DNA of 64,000 nucleotides from JADCRZ01 sp041751095 (GCA_041751095.1 JBGSYC010000005.1:1-64000); one strand, 5' to 3'; shown: positions 19,158 to 29,091, counted from the stretch's first letter. Program-made: numbers and translations. Notes: generated by a model from the sequence alone, not told the origin.

Positions 19158-20138
19158 TTACATCCGCGGCGTTTGCGACAGGGCCTGGTGGTAAGTATTT
19201 ATGATCTTTTGAGCAATGTTATCCGATTTCAGATACGCTGACATATTTCTGCCGTTTGTTCGCGAATTAAATGACAGCGCCAGCTTCATTTTTGCTGCCA
19301 TATCATTGGCGTCGAATTCGACAAGGTAACATCCGTCAACCCCTTTTATTCTTTCAGGAACATCGCCCACATCCGTTGCTACGATCGGGCAATTACACAC
19401 CAGCGCCTCTTTAATAACATTTGGAGAGCCTTCTAATATTGATGCAAGCACCAATACATCGCAGGCATTTAAATACAAATACACGTCTTCACCATCCACA
19501 GGGTAAGGGTTCAGCAAAACAGCATTATTGTCAGCCAAAAGGTCAAACGCATTTTTTACCAATTGGAAGTTTTTTCTTTTTTCATTTGGGCTGCCAAGAA
19601 AAAGTACATACCTGAGAGATGGATCGAGATTCAATTTTTCTCTTGCAACAGACTGTTCCACCAAAGGAAACTTCTCATAGTCTACACCATTTGGAACTAC
19701 GGTAGTTATTTGCTTGTATTCATCTTTTATGAAATCAAGCATGCGGTTGCTTTTTACGATTATCCAGTCTGCCCTGGATTGCAGGAATCTCGCAAGTACA
19801 ATATTAAACCGGCCCTTTGCAGTCTGTTTCATATTGTCGTCCAATATGCCATACAGATCATCACCCATAAAAGATATTACAAACTTCGCTTTGTAAGACG
19901 TGAGGTACACTATGAAGGCTGTGTATCCGAAATGGGCATGGACGATATCAAATTTCTGATTTGTTTTGAGGTATTTCTTTAATTCAAAATACGATTTAAC
20001 GTACCCGCCTATGCCACGGTGCCTGAGGTAAAAATCGCTGATATTAATCCCGTTTCTTTTCAGGGAGTCTGACTGGCTTTGAATGTAGGATGCAGGTCTG
20101 CCCCAGGCGCCAAAAGCTGATACAAATAATACTCGCAT
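19158..20138 (-). CDS. Glycosyltransferase family 4 (GT-B fold)
   Basis: This 326-residue cytosolic protein has the two Rossmann domains of GT4 enzymes. The N-terminal domain begins MRVLFVSAFGAWGRP and contains DIVHAHFGYTAF; the C-terminal domain has VPNGVDYEKFP, LGSPNEKRKN and the catalytic/binding EGSPNVIKEA segment, with the E-x7-E spacing typical of the family. It should transfer a sugar from a nucleotide donor to a lipid-linked or protein-linked glycan. It is the last gene of a three-gene minus-strand locus (epimerase, AsnB, this gene), about 120 nt after AsnB. Donor and acceptor are unknown. At 326 residues it is somewhat short for GT4. Confidence 0.9.
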   Translation of the reverse strand: MRVLFVSAFGAWGRPASYIQSQSDSLKRNGINISDFYLRHRGIGGYVKSYFELKKYLKTNQKFDIVHAHFGYTAFIVYLTSYKAKFVISFMGDDLYGILDDNMKQTAKGRFNIVLARFLQSRADWIIVKSNRMLDFIKDEYKQITTVVPNGVDYEKFPLVEQSVAREKLNLDPSLRYVLFLGSPNEKRKNFQLVKNAFDLLADNNAVLLNPYPVDGEDVYLYLNACDVLVLASILEGSPNVIKEALVCNCPIVATDVGDVPERIKGVDGCYLVEFDANDMAAKMKLALSFNSRTNGRNMSAYLKSDNIAQKIINTYHQALSQTPRM

Positions 20139-20260
20139 TTATTTTCCGAAAACTTTGATTTATGGTGGTTATTTTATGGGTTTTGTATAGGACACCGGAG
20201 AGATCAGTTAAGCCTCAAATTTATTAACGCTTAATTGAAAAATTTACGGAAAAGGCCGTA

Positions 20261-22159
20261 TTAAAAAAGATTACTGTTTTTTACAGACAATTCGTCGAGC
20301 CACCGTTTAAGAACAAGCGTCATCCAAATAAATGTTCCCTTGTCTACAACACCTTCTTTATTTTCTTTTATTATCTGCGAAATCCCTTGTGAATTGTAGA
20401 TATTGTCGTCATTATTCGTAAAAAGGATGCTTCTTACTTTTGTTTCGAGGTTATCTTCTTTAAACCAGTCTCTTAACGGAACGGCAAATCCTTTTTTGGA
20501 TGCTGTTAATAATTCCCTGGGCAAAGAATCATTAGCAACGGTGTTCCGTAGAATTATTTTGTTGACGTATCCATCCACTTTTAAACTCTTGTTCACTCCG
20601 TATAATAATTCCACTATCCTGTGGTCTAAAAAAGGGGTTCTTGTTTCAATAGAGTAAGCCATGCTCATCCGGTCAACTTTGGTGAGCATATTATCAGGCA
20701 GGGTTACTTTTAATTGAAAGTGCATCAGTTTATAGAATGGGTCCTGAAACCTGCATCCCTTCATTGTTTCTTCATAAAATTCGCCAAAAGAAACCTGTTT
20801 CTTACTCGTATGAAGCAAGTTGTGTAAATCGGCCTTGGAAGTCCGGGTAAGCTTGGAGAAAAGCCTGCTGGGAAATGGCTGATTGCTGGCTGATAAAACT
20901 TTAGCAATCCTGTTTAATTTGTAACGAACGCTTCCCCTGAAAGGACGGGCAGAATGTTTCACAAGGTAAGGAAGCATGTGCCGGATAAATGCAGGCAGCA
21001 TTTGATACTGGCGGGCAAATCTTTCACCCTGGTAGATGGTGTATCCTGAAAGTACTTCGTCACCTCCATCGCCGGTCAAAACCATTTTCACATGGCTGGC
21101 CGCAAATTTTGAAACATAGCCTGTTGGTATTGCAGACGGATCTCCGAAGGGTTCATCATAATGATGTAATATCTTATGCAGCGCTTCATCAAGATTATCA
21201 GGCGTAACGAGATGTTCGTGATGATTTGTATGAAACTTTTCAGCTACCAGCCTGGCATATGTTCTTTCATCGAACTCCTTATTTTCAAATCCGATGGTAA
21301 AGGTTTCTACAGGCTTCGATGTATAATTTGCCATCGTTGCAACAACGCAGGAGGAATCCAGACCACCGCTCAGGAATGCGCCAAAAGCAACATCGCTTCT
21401 CATCCTGATGTTGACAGCATCATTAAAAAGATGCCTGAAATCTTTTTCAACCTGTTGCTTATCTTTTACAAGGTCCTTCTCCGTAATGTCCGGGAGGTGC
21501 CAGTAAGTTTCAACTTTCATTCCCCTGCTATCTGCCAGTATACACTTGCCGGGCATTAGCTGATTGATACCCTTGTAAAACGTGTAGGGTGAAGGGATAA
21601 ATCCTAATGTAAAATAAAGCTCCAGCATGTCTAACCTTGGCTCTTCAGGAATACCATAAGCAATAACAGCCTTTAGCTCGGAGCCAAAAATTAAAGAGTT
21701 GTCTGATTGTGAATAGTATAATGGCTTCTCGCCCATCCGGTCACGTGAGACGAACAGTCGCTTAAGATCATCATCCCATAATGCGAACGCCCACATGCCA
21801 TTAAAACGTTTCTGGCAATCCACACCCCATGTGCGGTATGCCTGTATGATCACTTCAGTGTCGGAGGTGGTAACAAAATGATTTCCCAGAAGGATAAGTT
21901 CTTCTCTGAGTTCTATGTAATTATATATCTCTCCGTTGAATACCAGAGCGATGGTTCTATCGGCGCTGTACATAGGTTGCTCGCCAGTGCTCAGGTCGAT
22001 GATCGCCAACCGCCTATGCCCCAATGCTACATTCTGGTTGTGATAAAAACCTTCACCGTCAGGGCCACGGTGCGAAATGCGGTCATTCATTCTTTTTATC
22101 ACTTCCATGCCGGCTTGTCTGCCTGCATCATGATGCAAAAAACCTGAAATACCACACAT
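20261..22159 (-). CDS. asnB: Asparagine synthase (glutamine-hydrolysing)
   Basis: This 632-residue, two-domain protein starts MCGISGF, with the nucleophilic Cys2 needed for glutaminase activity and the HRGPDGEG signature at residues about 30-37. The synthetase domain carries the ATP-pyrophosphatase loop SGGLDSS near residue 266 and later TGDGGDE. It belongs to the long AsnB subgroup often found in polysaccharide loci, where it may amidate a sugar acid or a carrier rather than make free asparagine. Flanking by an epimerase and a glycosyltransferase supports such a role, but ordinary asparagine synthesis cannot be excluded from the sequence. Confidence 0.93.
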   Translation of the reverse strand: MCGISGFLHHDAGRQAGMEVIKRMNDRISHRGPDGEGFYHNQNVALGHRRLAIIDLSTGEQPMYSADRTIALVFNGEIYNYIELREELILLGNHFVTTSDTEVIIQAYRTWGVDCQKRFNGMWAFALWDDDLKRLFVSRDRMGEKPLYYSQSDNSLIFGSELKAVIAYGIPEEPRLDMLELYFTLGFIPSPYTFYKGINQLMPGKCILADSRGMKVETYWHLPDITEKDLVKDKQQVEKDFRHLFNDAVNIRMRSDVAFGAFLSGGLDSSCVVATMANYTSKPVETFTIGFENKEFDERTYARLVAEKFHTNHHEHLVTPDNLDEALHKILHHYDEPFGDPSAIPTGYVSKFAASHVKMVLTGDGGDEVLSGYTIYQGERFARQYQMLPAFIRHMLPYLVKHSARPFRGSVRYKLNRIAKVLSASNQPFPSRLFSKLTRTSKADLHNLLHTSKKQVSFGEFYEETMKGCRFQDPFYKLMHFQLKVTLPDNMLTKVDRMSMAYSIETRTPFLDHRIVELLYGVNKSLKVDGYVNKIILRNTVANDSLPRELLTASKKGFAVPLRDWFKEDNLETKVRSILFTNNDDNIYNSQGISQIIKENKEGVVDKGTFIWMTLVLKRWLDELSVKNSNLF

Positions 22160-22204
22160 AATTATTTACCTTATAGATTAAGAATACCCACGGCCTAAAT
22201 GAAA

Positions 22205-23200
22205 TTACTTTACACCCATCGTACCTGCTACCTGCTTTTCAGGATATAAAATGCTCTTATTTTTCAAATACCATTCCACAAATCGTTCCAGTCCCATCTC
22301 GAGATTAAACTTCGGATTATACCCTATTTCATTTCTCGCTCTGGAAATATCCGCAAAAGTAGTTTGAACATCGCCGGGTTGCGGGGGAAGCATGTCAAGC
22401 ATCGCTTTTTTTCCGATGGCATTCTCCAAGGCCCTGATTAACTCCTTTAAGGTAACTACTCTGGATTCTCCCAAATTGTAGATGTTGTAACCGTTCAGGT
22501 GTTTCAAAGCACATTCGATTCCTTCAACAATATCATCAACATAAGTATAATCTCTTGCGGTAGAACCATCTCCAAAAAAAGGAATCATCTTATTCTGATC
22601 AATCAGCCGTGTAAATTTATGAATAGCCAGATCAGGCCTTTGCCCCGGCCCGAAAACCGTAAAAAACCTCAGGCAGGTAATATCGAATTTATACAGGTGG
22701 CTGTAAACATGACAGAGCAGCTCACCACTTTTTTTCGTACTTGCATAAGGAGAGATTGGATGGTCGACATTGTCCGATTCAGAAAAAGGAACTTTTGAGT
22801 TGTTACCGTAAACAGATGAAGAAGAAGCAAAGATCAATTTAGTAACGTCAAAGGCTTTCATGCTATCCAGCAAAGAAACAGTGCCATTTACATTTACTTC
22901 ATAGTAATCACTTATGCGCTCAATGGAGGGCCGGACACCCGCTTTGGCAGCTAAATGAATAACAACATCAATGCGATTTGAGTTAAATATCTCATGGAGA
23001 GCGCTCGTATCCTGAATATTCGCTTCATAAAATGTAAACAGATCGGGATCTCCGATCCTGCGGATATTCAATGTTTTAAATTCCTTCGGATAAAAGGAGT
23101 CGAAGTTGTCCAAACCAATCACTGCGTGCCCGTGTTGAACCAGCTTTGAACATAAATGAGAACCAATAAATCCTGCAGCACCTGTAACTAATATAGTCAT
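22205..23200 (-). CDS. NAD-dependent nucleotide-sugar epimerase (UDP-glucuronate 4-epimerase type)
   Basis: This 331-residue extended short-chain dehydrogenase has the NAD-binding TGAAGFIGSH motif at residues about 6-15, the SSSSVYGNN serine region and the YASTKKSGE catalytic Tyr-x3-Lys. The block VPFSESDNVDHPISPY is characteristic, to my knowledge, of CapI-like UDP-glucuronate 4-epimerases, so the likely reaction is UDP-glucuronate to UDP-galacturonate. It is the first gene of the three-gene glycan locus and is followed 45 nt later by AsnB. A galacturonate produced here could be the acid that AsnB amidates, which is speculation. Confidence 0.88.
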   Translation of the reverse strand: MTILVTGAAGFIGSHLCSKLVQHGHAVIGLDNFDSFYPKEFKTLNIRRIGDPDLFTFYEANIQDTSALHEIFNSNRIDVVIHLAAKAGVRPSIERISDYYEVNVNGTVSLLDSMKAFDVTKLIFASSSSVYGNNSKVPFSESDNVDHPISPYASTKKSGELLCHVYSHLYKFDITCLRFFTVFGPGQRPDLAIHKFTRLIDQNKMIPFFGDGSTARDYTYVDDIVEGIECALKHLNGYNIYNLGESRVVTLKELIRALENAIGKKAMLDMLPPQPGDVQTTFADISRARNEIGYNPKFNLEMGLERFVEWYLKNKSILYPEKQVAGTMGVK

Positions 23201-23651
23201 GTAAATTGTTTAGAGATTTTTACCGATTGGAGATCAGGATACGACATCCCGAACATCCTAAAACAAATTTTTTCAACGTAACCTTCGAAAGAAACGGTAT
23301 TTCTATAAATTTATTGACCAGGAATGGAATTTACTTGATGATTTACATGATCCGGATGTATCGAAATCGTTATAAATCAATCCTATCAAATTTCAGAGAT
23401 TGCTTTAATCATGTGCAAATTAGCCATTAAGGCTTAATATATGGACAAAATATTATTGATTAATCCCACATGAATGGCAATATCAATGTACTTTCTATGT
23501 ATTACACGTTTCAGTATAGCGGCAACTAAGGGTTTAGTTTAACTAACAGGAATCTACATCTGTTCTTGATGCAACAAAATCACCATCCTCTACATTGTTC
23601 ATTGTACCCGGTGAGACAAGCGGGATAATCAACCCTAATTGAAAATAAGAT
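23201..23651. other. 451-nt intergenic region
   Basis: This AT-rich DNA lies between the epimerase start and the xylA stop. A possible 74-codon plus-strand frame at 23206-23430 has no recognisable features and unusual composition, so I do not call it. No terminator hairpin or repeat was recognised. Confidence 0.4.
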
Positions 23652-24983
23652 CTAAATATACCTGTTGATCATATTTTCAAAGTACTCCTGCCTTCCGCTT
23701 TGTACCTGAGGCTCACCGTGTTCCAAGGCATAATCCCTCAGGTCTTCGAGTTGTAGTTTACCCTCTTCGAAGTCTTTGCCTTTTCCATTGTCAAATGACG
23801 CATACCGGTTGTCACGTAATTGTTTATATTCAGAATTCTGCAGAATGTCGTCTGCGGTAATCAACGCTCTTGCGAAGGTATCCATACCCCCGATATGAGC
23901 ATAAAAAAGATCTGCAGGATCGGTTGAATTTCTTCGGATTTTTGCATCGAAATTCACGCCTCCTCCCTGCATGCCACCAGCTTCAAGGAATATCAGCATA
24001 GCTTCCGTGAGTTCATTAAGATTATTGGGAAACTGATCAGTATCCCATCCATTCTGGTAATCACCCCGGTTTGCGTCAATTGATCCCAATACCCCGGCAT
24101 CTGCTGAAACCTGCAACTCGTGCGTAAATGTATGGCCGGCGAGTGTGGCATGATTCACTTCAATATTGATCTTAAAATCATTCAACAGGTCATACTGCCT
24201 TAAAAAGCCAATTACGGTAGCACAATCGTAATCATATTGATGCTTAGATGGCTCGGCAGGCTTTGGCTCTATAAAAAACGTGCCTTTGAAGCCCTGCTTT
24301 CGTGCATAATCCCTGGCGCTATGTAAAAACCGGGCCAAATGCTCCTGTTCGCGTTTCATATTTGTATTCAGTAAGCTCATGTACCCCTCCCTTCCTCCCC
24401 AAAATACATAATTTTCCCCTCCGAGAGCTATGGTGGCATCCAGCGCTATCTTAACCTGGGCTCCTGCATAAGACACCACATGAAAATCCGGGTTCGTAGA
24501 CGCTCCATTCATATACCGCATGTGTGAAAACAGGTTTGCTGTTCCCCACAACAGCTTTACACCGCTTTCCTGCTGTTTTTGCCGGGCGTATTCAACCAGG
24601 GCCTGAAGCCTTCGCTCATTTTCCGCAAGGTCATTTGTGTAATCAACAACATCGACATCATGGAAACAGTAAAATGGTATATTCATTTTAGTGATGAATT
24701 CGAAAGCAGCGTCCATCTTATCTTTTGCCCGTTGCACCGGATCTGTATTTGCACTCCAGGGGAATATGTGTGTAGCTCCTCCAAAAGGATCTGAACCATC
24801 GTTGTTAAACGAGTGCCAGTAAGCGCAGGCAAACCGGAAATGCTCTTTCAGCGTTTTGCCGGCTACAACTTTGTTTTCATCATACCATTGAAACGCCATC
24901 GGATTCTTTGATTCCCTGCCTTCAAATTGAATCTGTCGAATACCCTGAAAATACTCCCTGTTACCAGTTAAGATGCTTGACAT
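23652..24983 (-). CDS. xylA: Xylose isomerase
   Basis: This 443-residue protein matches long (class II) xylose isomerases throughout: MAFQWYDENKVV and HFRFACAYWHSF near the N-terminus, YCFHDVDVVDY with the ring-opening histidine, GGREGYMSLLNT, TFFIEPKPAEPSKHQYD with metal-binding Glu, and NIEVNHATLAGH. It interconverts D-xylose and D-xylulose in the cytoplasm using two divalent metals. The protein has the full family length. It lies 143 nt downstream of the xylulokinase gene on the same strand, so the two steps of xylose entry to the pentose phosphate pathway are encoded together. No xylose transporter or XylR regulator is adjacent. Confidence 0.97.
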   Translation of the reverse strand: MSSILTGNREYFQGIRQIQFEGRESKNPMAFQWYDENKVVAGKTLKEHFRFACAYWHSFNNDGSDPFGGATHIFPWSANTDPVQRAKDKMDAAFEFITKMNIPFYCFHDVDVVDYTNDLAENERRLQALVEYARQKQQESGVKLLWGTANLFSHMRYMNGASTNPDFHVVSYAGAQVKIALDATIALGGENYVFWGGREGYMSLLNTNMKREQEHLARFLHSARDYARKQGFKGTFFIEPKPAEPSKHQYDYDCATVIGFLRQYDLLNDFKINIEVNHATLAGHTFTHELQVSADAGVLGSIDANRGDYQNGWDTDQFPNNLNELTEAMLIFLEAGGMQGGGVNFDAKIRRNSTDPADLFYAHIGGMDTFARALITADDILQNSEYKQLRDNRYASFDNGKGKDFEEGKLQLEDLRDYALEHGEPQVQSGRQEYFENMINRYI

Positions 24984-25126
24984 GATTTATAGTTTATAAA
25001 TATATACAAATTAATTCCTGACAGTTGAACGTTAGGATTTCTTAGTCTCTGTAAACCCGGTTAGTTTAACTGAATGCCATACTGATTTCAGGCTATGTTG
25101 CCTGTTGCTTTCACATCAGATGTATT

Positions 25127-26602
25127 CTATTGAATCTGTTTTTTTAAAATTGTTAACCAGTTGTCATAATAACTATGATACCGGGAATCTTTTTCAGGTA
25201 GAACGAGTTTTACGGGCTTTGAGGCACTAAAGGCTTCTTTTGCAGAACTATAAACAGAATTGCCGATGCCGGCGCCTATAGCTGCCCCGGCACTACCGTC
25301 TGCTTTGTATAATTCCACCGGAACCTGCGTTACATTTACAAATGCTTCTATAAATAACTCACTTAAAAAGAGATTTGCTTTACCTGCACGTATAACGGTA
25401 GGATTCATTCCGTTTTCCCGCATGATATCAAGTCCGTACCGAAAGGCAAACGCGATTCCTTCCTGTGTGGCCCTGAATATATGCGCCTGACCATGTAAAT
25501 TAAGGTCGATATTATGAAAATGGGCGCCAACCAATTTGTTTTGAAGCATACGTTCCGCGCCGTTCCCAAAGGGGAGGACGCATAATCCATCAGCGCCTGC
25601 GTTGATTTTAGCGGCCTCCGTATTTATATCATCGTAGGTTAATTGGGGTGCAAGCAAAGTTTTTACCCATCGGTTAAGGATGCCCGTTCCATTGATACAT
25701 AACAATACCCCCAGCCTGTTTTGAAATACGGAGTGATTTACATGAGCAAAAGTGTTTACCCTGGATTCTTTGTCAAATGTAAGATTGTCACTTACTCCAT
25801 AGATAACGCCCGATGTGCCCGCGGTAGCAGCAACTTCGCCGGGTTCCAGAACATTGAGAGACAAAGCGTTATTCGGCTGATCTCCTGCTTTATACGTTAC
25901 TGGAATGCCTGGTGTAAGCGTTAACTGATGGGCTACAGATGTGATTACCCGTCCATGGCAGCCGAATACGGGTTGTACTACGGGAATGATATCTTCGTCG
26001 AAACCAAAATACTGCATTATTTCGTCAGAAAGCTTGTTTAGCTTAAAATCCCAGAATATTCCTTCCGACAATGCAGAGATGCTTGTTGTTATCTCGCCGG
26101 TGAGCTTCATGGCAATGAAATCACCGGGAAGCATAATTTTATCTATTTGGGCAAATAAGGCAGGTTCATTCTCCTTTACCCAGGCAAGCTTTGCGGCTGT
26201 AAAGTTTCCGGGTGAATTCAGTAAATGCGTCAGGCATTTTTCTTCACCTATTGCGTGAAACGCTTTTTCCCCGATAGCCACCGCCCGGCTGTCGCACCAG
26301 ATAATTGAAGCAAACAGCACTTCCTGGTTTTCATTTACCGCTACCAGTCCGTGCATCTGGTAAGCAATACCGATGGCACTTATATCGTACGGATTGTATT
26401 GGTGCAGCGCATGCATTTTCATAATAGCCTGCTGCACATGGTCCCACCACATATCAGGCGATTGCTCCGCCCATCCTGGCATAACGGAAGTGATAGGCGT
26501 TTCCGTCTCAGGGTATTGGGCTGATGCAATAACTTCCCGGGATTCTTCATCCACTAACGACACTTTAATTGAGGAGGTGCCTACGTCTATCCCTAATAAC
26601 AT
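25127..26602 (-). CDS. xylB: Xylulokinase
   Basis: This 491-residue FGGY-family sugar kinase begins MLLGIDVGTSSIKVSLVD, the N-terminal phosphate-binding loop of the actin-like ATPase fold. It has PGWAEQSPDMWW, a feature of xylulokinases, and the C-terminal GGG-type ATP-binding region is represented by ADGSAGAAIGAGIG. It phosphorylates D-xylulose to xylulose 5-phosphate. It precedes xylA in transcription order, an arrangement consistent with a dedicated xylose operon. A TAnnTTTG-like box (TACATTTG) lies about 81 nt upstream of the start. Confidence 0.95.
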   Translation of the reverse strand: MLLGIDVGTSSIKVSLVDEESREVIASAQYPETETPITSVMPGWAEQSPDMWWDHVQQAIMKMHALHQYNPYDISAIGIAYQMHGLVAVNENQEVLFASIIWCDSRAVAIGEKAFHAIGEEKCLTHLLNSPGNFTAAKLAWVKENEPALFAQIDKIMLPGDFIAMKLTGEITTSISALSEGIFWDFKLNKLSDEIMQYFGFDEDIIPVVQPVFGCHGRVITSVAHQLTLTPGIPVTYKAGDQPNNALSLNVLEPGEVAATAGTSGVIYGVSDNLTFDKESRVNTFAHVNHSVFQNRLGVLLCINGTGILNRWVKTLLAPQLTYDDINTEAAKINAGADGLCVLPFGNGAERMLQNKLVGAHFHNIDLNLHGQAHIFRATQEGIAFAFRYGLDIMRENGMNPTVIRAGKANLFLSELFIEAFVNVTQVPVELYKADGSAGAAIGAGIGNSVYSSAKEAFSASKPVKLVLPEKDSRYHSYYDNWLTILKKQIQ

Positions 26603-26683
26603 ACAATGGTTTTAACAAGCAATCGCATTTCCTAATTGATTCTACATGCCATCAAAGACGATGCTGAAACTAAAGAATCATTA

Positions 26684-26691
26684 CAAATGTA
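26684..26691 (-). promoter_or_regulatory. Possible -7 box (TACATTTG) of xylB
   Basis: It reads TACATTTG on the minus strand, a match to the Bacteroidota -7 consensus TAnnTTTG, 81 nt before the xylB start. No TTG is present at the expected -33 distance, so the call is weak. Confidence 0.25.
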
Positions 26692-26748
26692 TGGATTCAG
26701 CCGCATCCATTATATCTTTATTATGTATGTCTGCCGGGTTCCGTAATA

Positions 26749-27906
26749 TCAGAACATCTGTTCTATCCCTGCTTTGAAGAAGGGCAGTTTGGGCAGCGTA
26801 TTTATCAGTTTTATATCCTGCAATAGAGAAGATTCATTATCGAGGAATTGAAAGATGCGATGAGGTGGATTATTGACAAACAAGTGGGAAAAAACTTCAT
26901 CGCCCGGCATTTTTCCTGTAGCTAACACATTTAACAGCACGCTGTCGTAAAAATGAAACCTTTTTTGAACGGGGGGTAGAATCAGATCACCGGTCTGCTT
27001 ACTCAGTTGTTCCACAATACAACTGGTATATTTTTGTATAAATTGAAAGGTATATCCGCTTGAACCTTTTGTTTGCCCGCCGGCAGTGCCTATATTAAAA
27101 ATATTGCCCTCCTTGACGGGAAAGGAATAATTTGTCATTGGGATGATACCAGACTCCTCCGTAAGAACGGTATACTCACTGCATCCGAGGTGAGTAAGAA
27201 TATAGTGTCTGAGCCCCTCATCATATTGGTAAGGCTTCAGGAGGTCTTTTGAAAACAACGTATATTCCACTAAAGCCGTGCCTGACGACAAAGGCATCGT
27301 GTAAACGAAGGCTGTGCCATGGTGTTGAGGTATCCTGAAATCCATCAGTGTCGCAATATTTTTATCAAATGGCGGATAAGGCGTTTGAATGATCCACCCT
27401 TTGAAATGCTGGAGCAGATAATATTCATGTTCTTTCAGATGGGGGGGCGAAAAAATGATACTGTTGAATATCATGCCTGCGGTGATCGTTTCATTCTCCA
27501 TTACAATCCAGGTGGACTGAAGCGTATTGTGCATTTCCTGGATGGTTCCATAGCGGACAGTAATATTTTTCTGCTGATGTATGAGGTTGATGCAATACTG
27601 GTAAAAGTCAATTCCCCGAATCATTTTGTATTCGTAAGGAGTAATACCAAATTCAAGTGAAACCTGCCTGCTAAAAAAGCGTAATGCCGTCCACCTTTTA
27701 TACACCAGGCTTTCAAAAAAGCCTTTACCCTTTTCCCAAAAACACCAGGTACGGTCATTTTTATTTTTTTGTTCTTTATCGACAAGCAGGATTGTTTTAC
27801 CTGAGAACTTATTTGAGCTGATCATCCTCACCAACAGGCTTAACCCCGATGCGCCTGCACCCGCAATAATATAATCATAATGCGTACAGGACTCACTTGA
27901 ACCCAT
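26749..27906 (-). CDS. crtY: Lycopene beta-cyclase
   Basis: This 385-residue protein runs from the ATG at 27906; a TTG 33 nt upstream would give a longer but unneeded N-terminus. It has the FAD/NAD-binding YDYIIAGAGASGLSL motif right at the start, a DRTWCFWE segment and FNIGTAGGQTKGSSGY, all typical of bacterial CrtY cyclases. It cyclises both ends of lycopene to give beta-carotene and is expected to associate with the membrane. It is the last gene of the carotenoid cluster, downstream of crtZ by about 60 nt. Product identity beyond cyclisation (beta rather than epsilon rings) is inferred from the cluster. Confidence 0.92.
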   Translation of the reverse strand: MGSSESCTHYDYIIAGAGASGLSLLVRMISSNKFSGKTILLVDKEQKNKNDRTWCFWEKGKGFFESLVYKRWTALRFFSRQVSLEFGITPYEYKMIRGIDFYQYCINLIHQQKNITVRYGTIQEMHNTLQSTWIVMENETITAGMIFNSIIFSPPHLKEHEYYLLQHFKGWIIQTPYPPFDKNIATLMDFRIPQHHGTAFVYTMPLSSGTALVEYTLFSKDLLKPYQYDEGLRHYILTHLGCSEYTVLTEESGIIPMTNYSFPVKEGNIFNIGTAGGQTKGSSGYTFQFIQKYTSCIVEQLSKQTGDLILPPVQKRFHFYDSVLLNVLATGKMPGDEVFSHLFVNNPPHRIFQFLDNESSLLQDIKLINTLPKLPFFKAGIEQMF

Positions 27907-27967
27907 GATTGATAAATTTAACGGATAGGGACATCCCAAGCCGGAGAGATTGCGGAAGTTGATGTTG

Positions 27968-28471
27968 CTATACGTCCTGCCTGGCCTGCCTTTCTTTGCT
28001 ACGCTGCGAAAGACGATCTCTTTTTACCTTCTCCCAATACTTCCGGTGAACCATAAGCATCCCGAAAGATTCTCCTTCATTCCTGTCCAGGTGCTTATGG
28101 TGCATTTTATGTGCCCAACGGATGGCACGAATATAAGAATTTGATGAACGGGTCAACCATTTAAATCGCTGGTGTATGATAACATCATGAACAAGGAAAT
28201 AAGCAAAACCATAGGCCATTACGCCAAACCCCAATGCCTGTAGCCAGTAAATACGTGACAGGGTGCCAAACAATATGCTCAAAAAACTGGGTACTCCAAA
28301 GATTACAAAAAAGAGGTCATTCTTTTCAAAGAAACCGGTTTTCTTTTTATGATGATCCTCATGCAAAAACCATAAAAACCCATGCATAACGTACCGATGG
28401 GTTAACCATGTAATCCCCTCCATAACCAGGAAAACACCAACGACTATTCCAACGTAAATTAACCAATTCAT
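27968..28471 (-). CDS. crtZ: Beta-carotene 3-hydroxylase
   Basis: This 167-residue integral membrane di-iron hydroxylase has the four histidine motifs of the fatty-acid-hydroxylase/CrtZ family in order: HRYVMH, HEDHHK, HDVIIHQR and HKMHHKH. Hydrophobic helices span about residues 3-20 and 50-95. CrtZ adds hydroxyl groups to both beta rings of beta-carotene, giving zeaxanthin, the usual yellow pigment of related bacteria. It lies between idi and crtY on the same strand. No CrtW ketolase is nearby, so ketocarotenoids are not expected from this cluster alone. Confidence 0.95.
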   Translation of the reverse strand: MNWLIYVGIVVGVFLVMEGITWLTHRYVMHGFLWFLHEDHHKKKTGFFEKNDLFFVIFGVPSFLSILFGTLSRIYWLQALGFGVMAYGFAYFLVHDVIIHQRFKWLTRSSNSYIRAIRWAHKMHHKHLDRNEGESFGMLMVHRKYWEKVKRDRLSQRSKERQARQDV

Positions 28472-28542
28472 AAGAGAAAATTATAACCCTGTTACAAATC
28501 AGGTTCAAAACCCTGTAAATAATGAACCGTGTTATTAGTATT

Positions 28543-29091
28543 TTACCTACTGTGATTACCCGCATGTTCCTGAATTAATATCTGGCCTGACCATTGTTCC
28601 ACCAGGGGAAATGCTATATGGAACCATGCCGTGTATTTCCTGCCGTAAGATTCAAGCGAGGCTTTAATATCTTCCATCGGTTTAAAGCAGTAATCGTTTA
28701 CTTCATCCCTGTTAGGGTTGATTACATCATCGTAGATGCCAACAAAAACATGGTCGAATTCATTTTCCGTTAATCCATTCTCGAATTCCGATCTATATTT
28801 AAAATCAAATATCTTCTTTAAACTGGTAACAAAGCCCATCTCTTCCATCAACCTTCGCTGAGCCGCCATCAAAGTATCTTCGCCAGGCGATGGGTGGCTG
28901 CAACAGGCATTGGTCCATAAACCTCCGCTGTGGTATTTCTTTAATGCCCTTTGTTGCAATAACATCTCGCCTTTACTGTTAAAAATGAAAACGCTGAAAG
29001 CCCGGTGCAAAAAAGCCTTTCGGTGGGCAGCCATTTTTTCCATAGTGCCAATAGCTTCATCCCGTTCATTTACCAAAACTACTTCTGTCAC
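28543..29091 (-). CDS. idi: Isopentenyl-diphosphate delta-isomerase, type I
   Basis: This 182-residue NUDIX-fold enzyme has the conserved catalytic cysteine in TNACCSHPSPGE, the NUDIX-like block AAQRRLMEEMGF and the ENEFDHVFVG glutamate motif. It interconverts IPP and DMAPP, feeding GGPP synthesis. The start is a GTG: an in-frame TAG lies three codons upstream and the next ATG is at residue 17, after conserved sequence, so GTG is the only reasonable choice. Its presence inside the crt cluster suggests supply of the precursor is co-regulated with pigment synthesis. Confidence 0.94.
   Translation of the reverse strand: MTEVVLVNERDEAIGTMEKMAAHRKAFLHRAFSVFIFNSKGEMLLQQRALKKYHSGGLWTNACCSHPSPGEDTLMAAQRRLMEEMGFVTSLKKIFDFKYRSEFENGLTENEFDHVFVGIYDDVINPNRDEVNDYCFKPMEDIKASLESYGRKYTAWFHIAFPLVEQWSGQILIQEHAGNHSR

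Noticed and set aside
19066..19194. 42-codon plus-strand frame overlapping the glycosyltransferase 3' end
   Set aside because: The sequence looks protein-like (QWDGWRDINGKG) but it is short, antisense to a real gene and has no promoter or family match.
20403..22147. Several plus-strand open frames within asnB
   Set aside because: They are antisense shadows of a well-conserved gene and show no motifs of their own.
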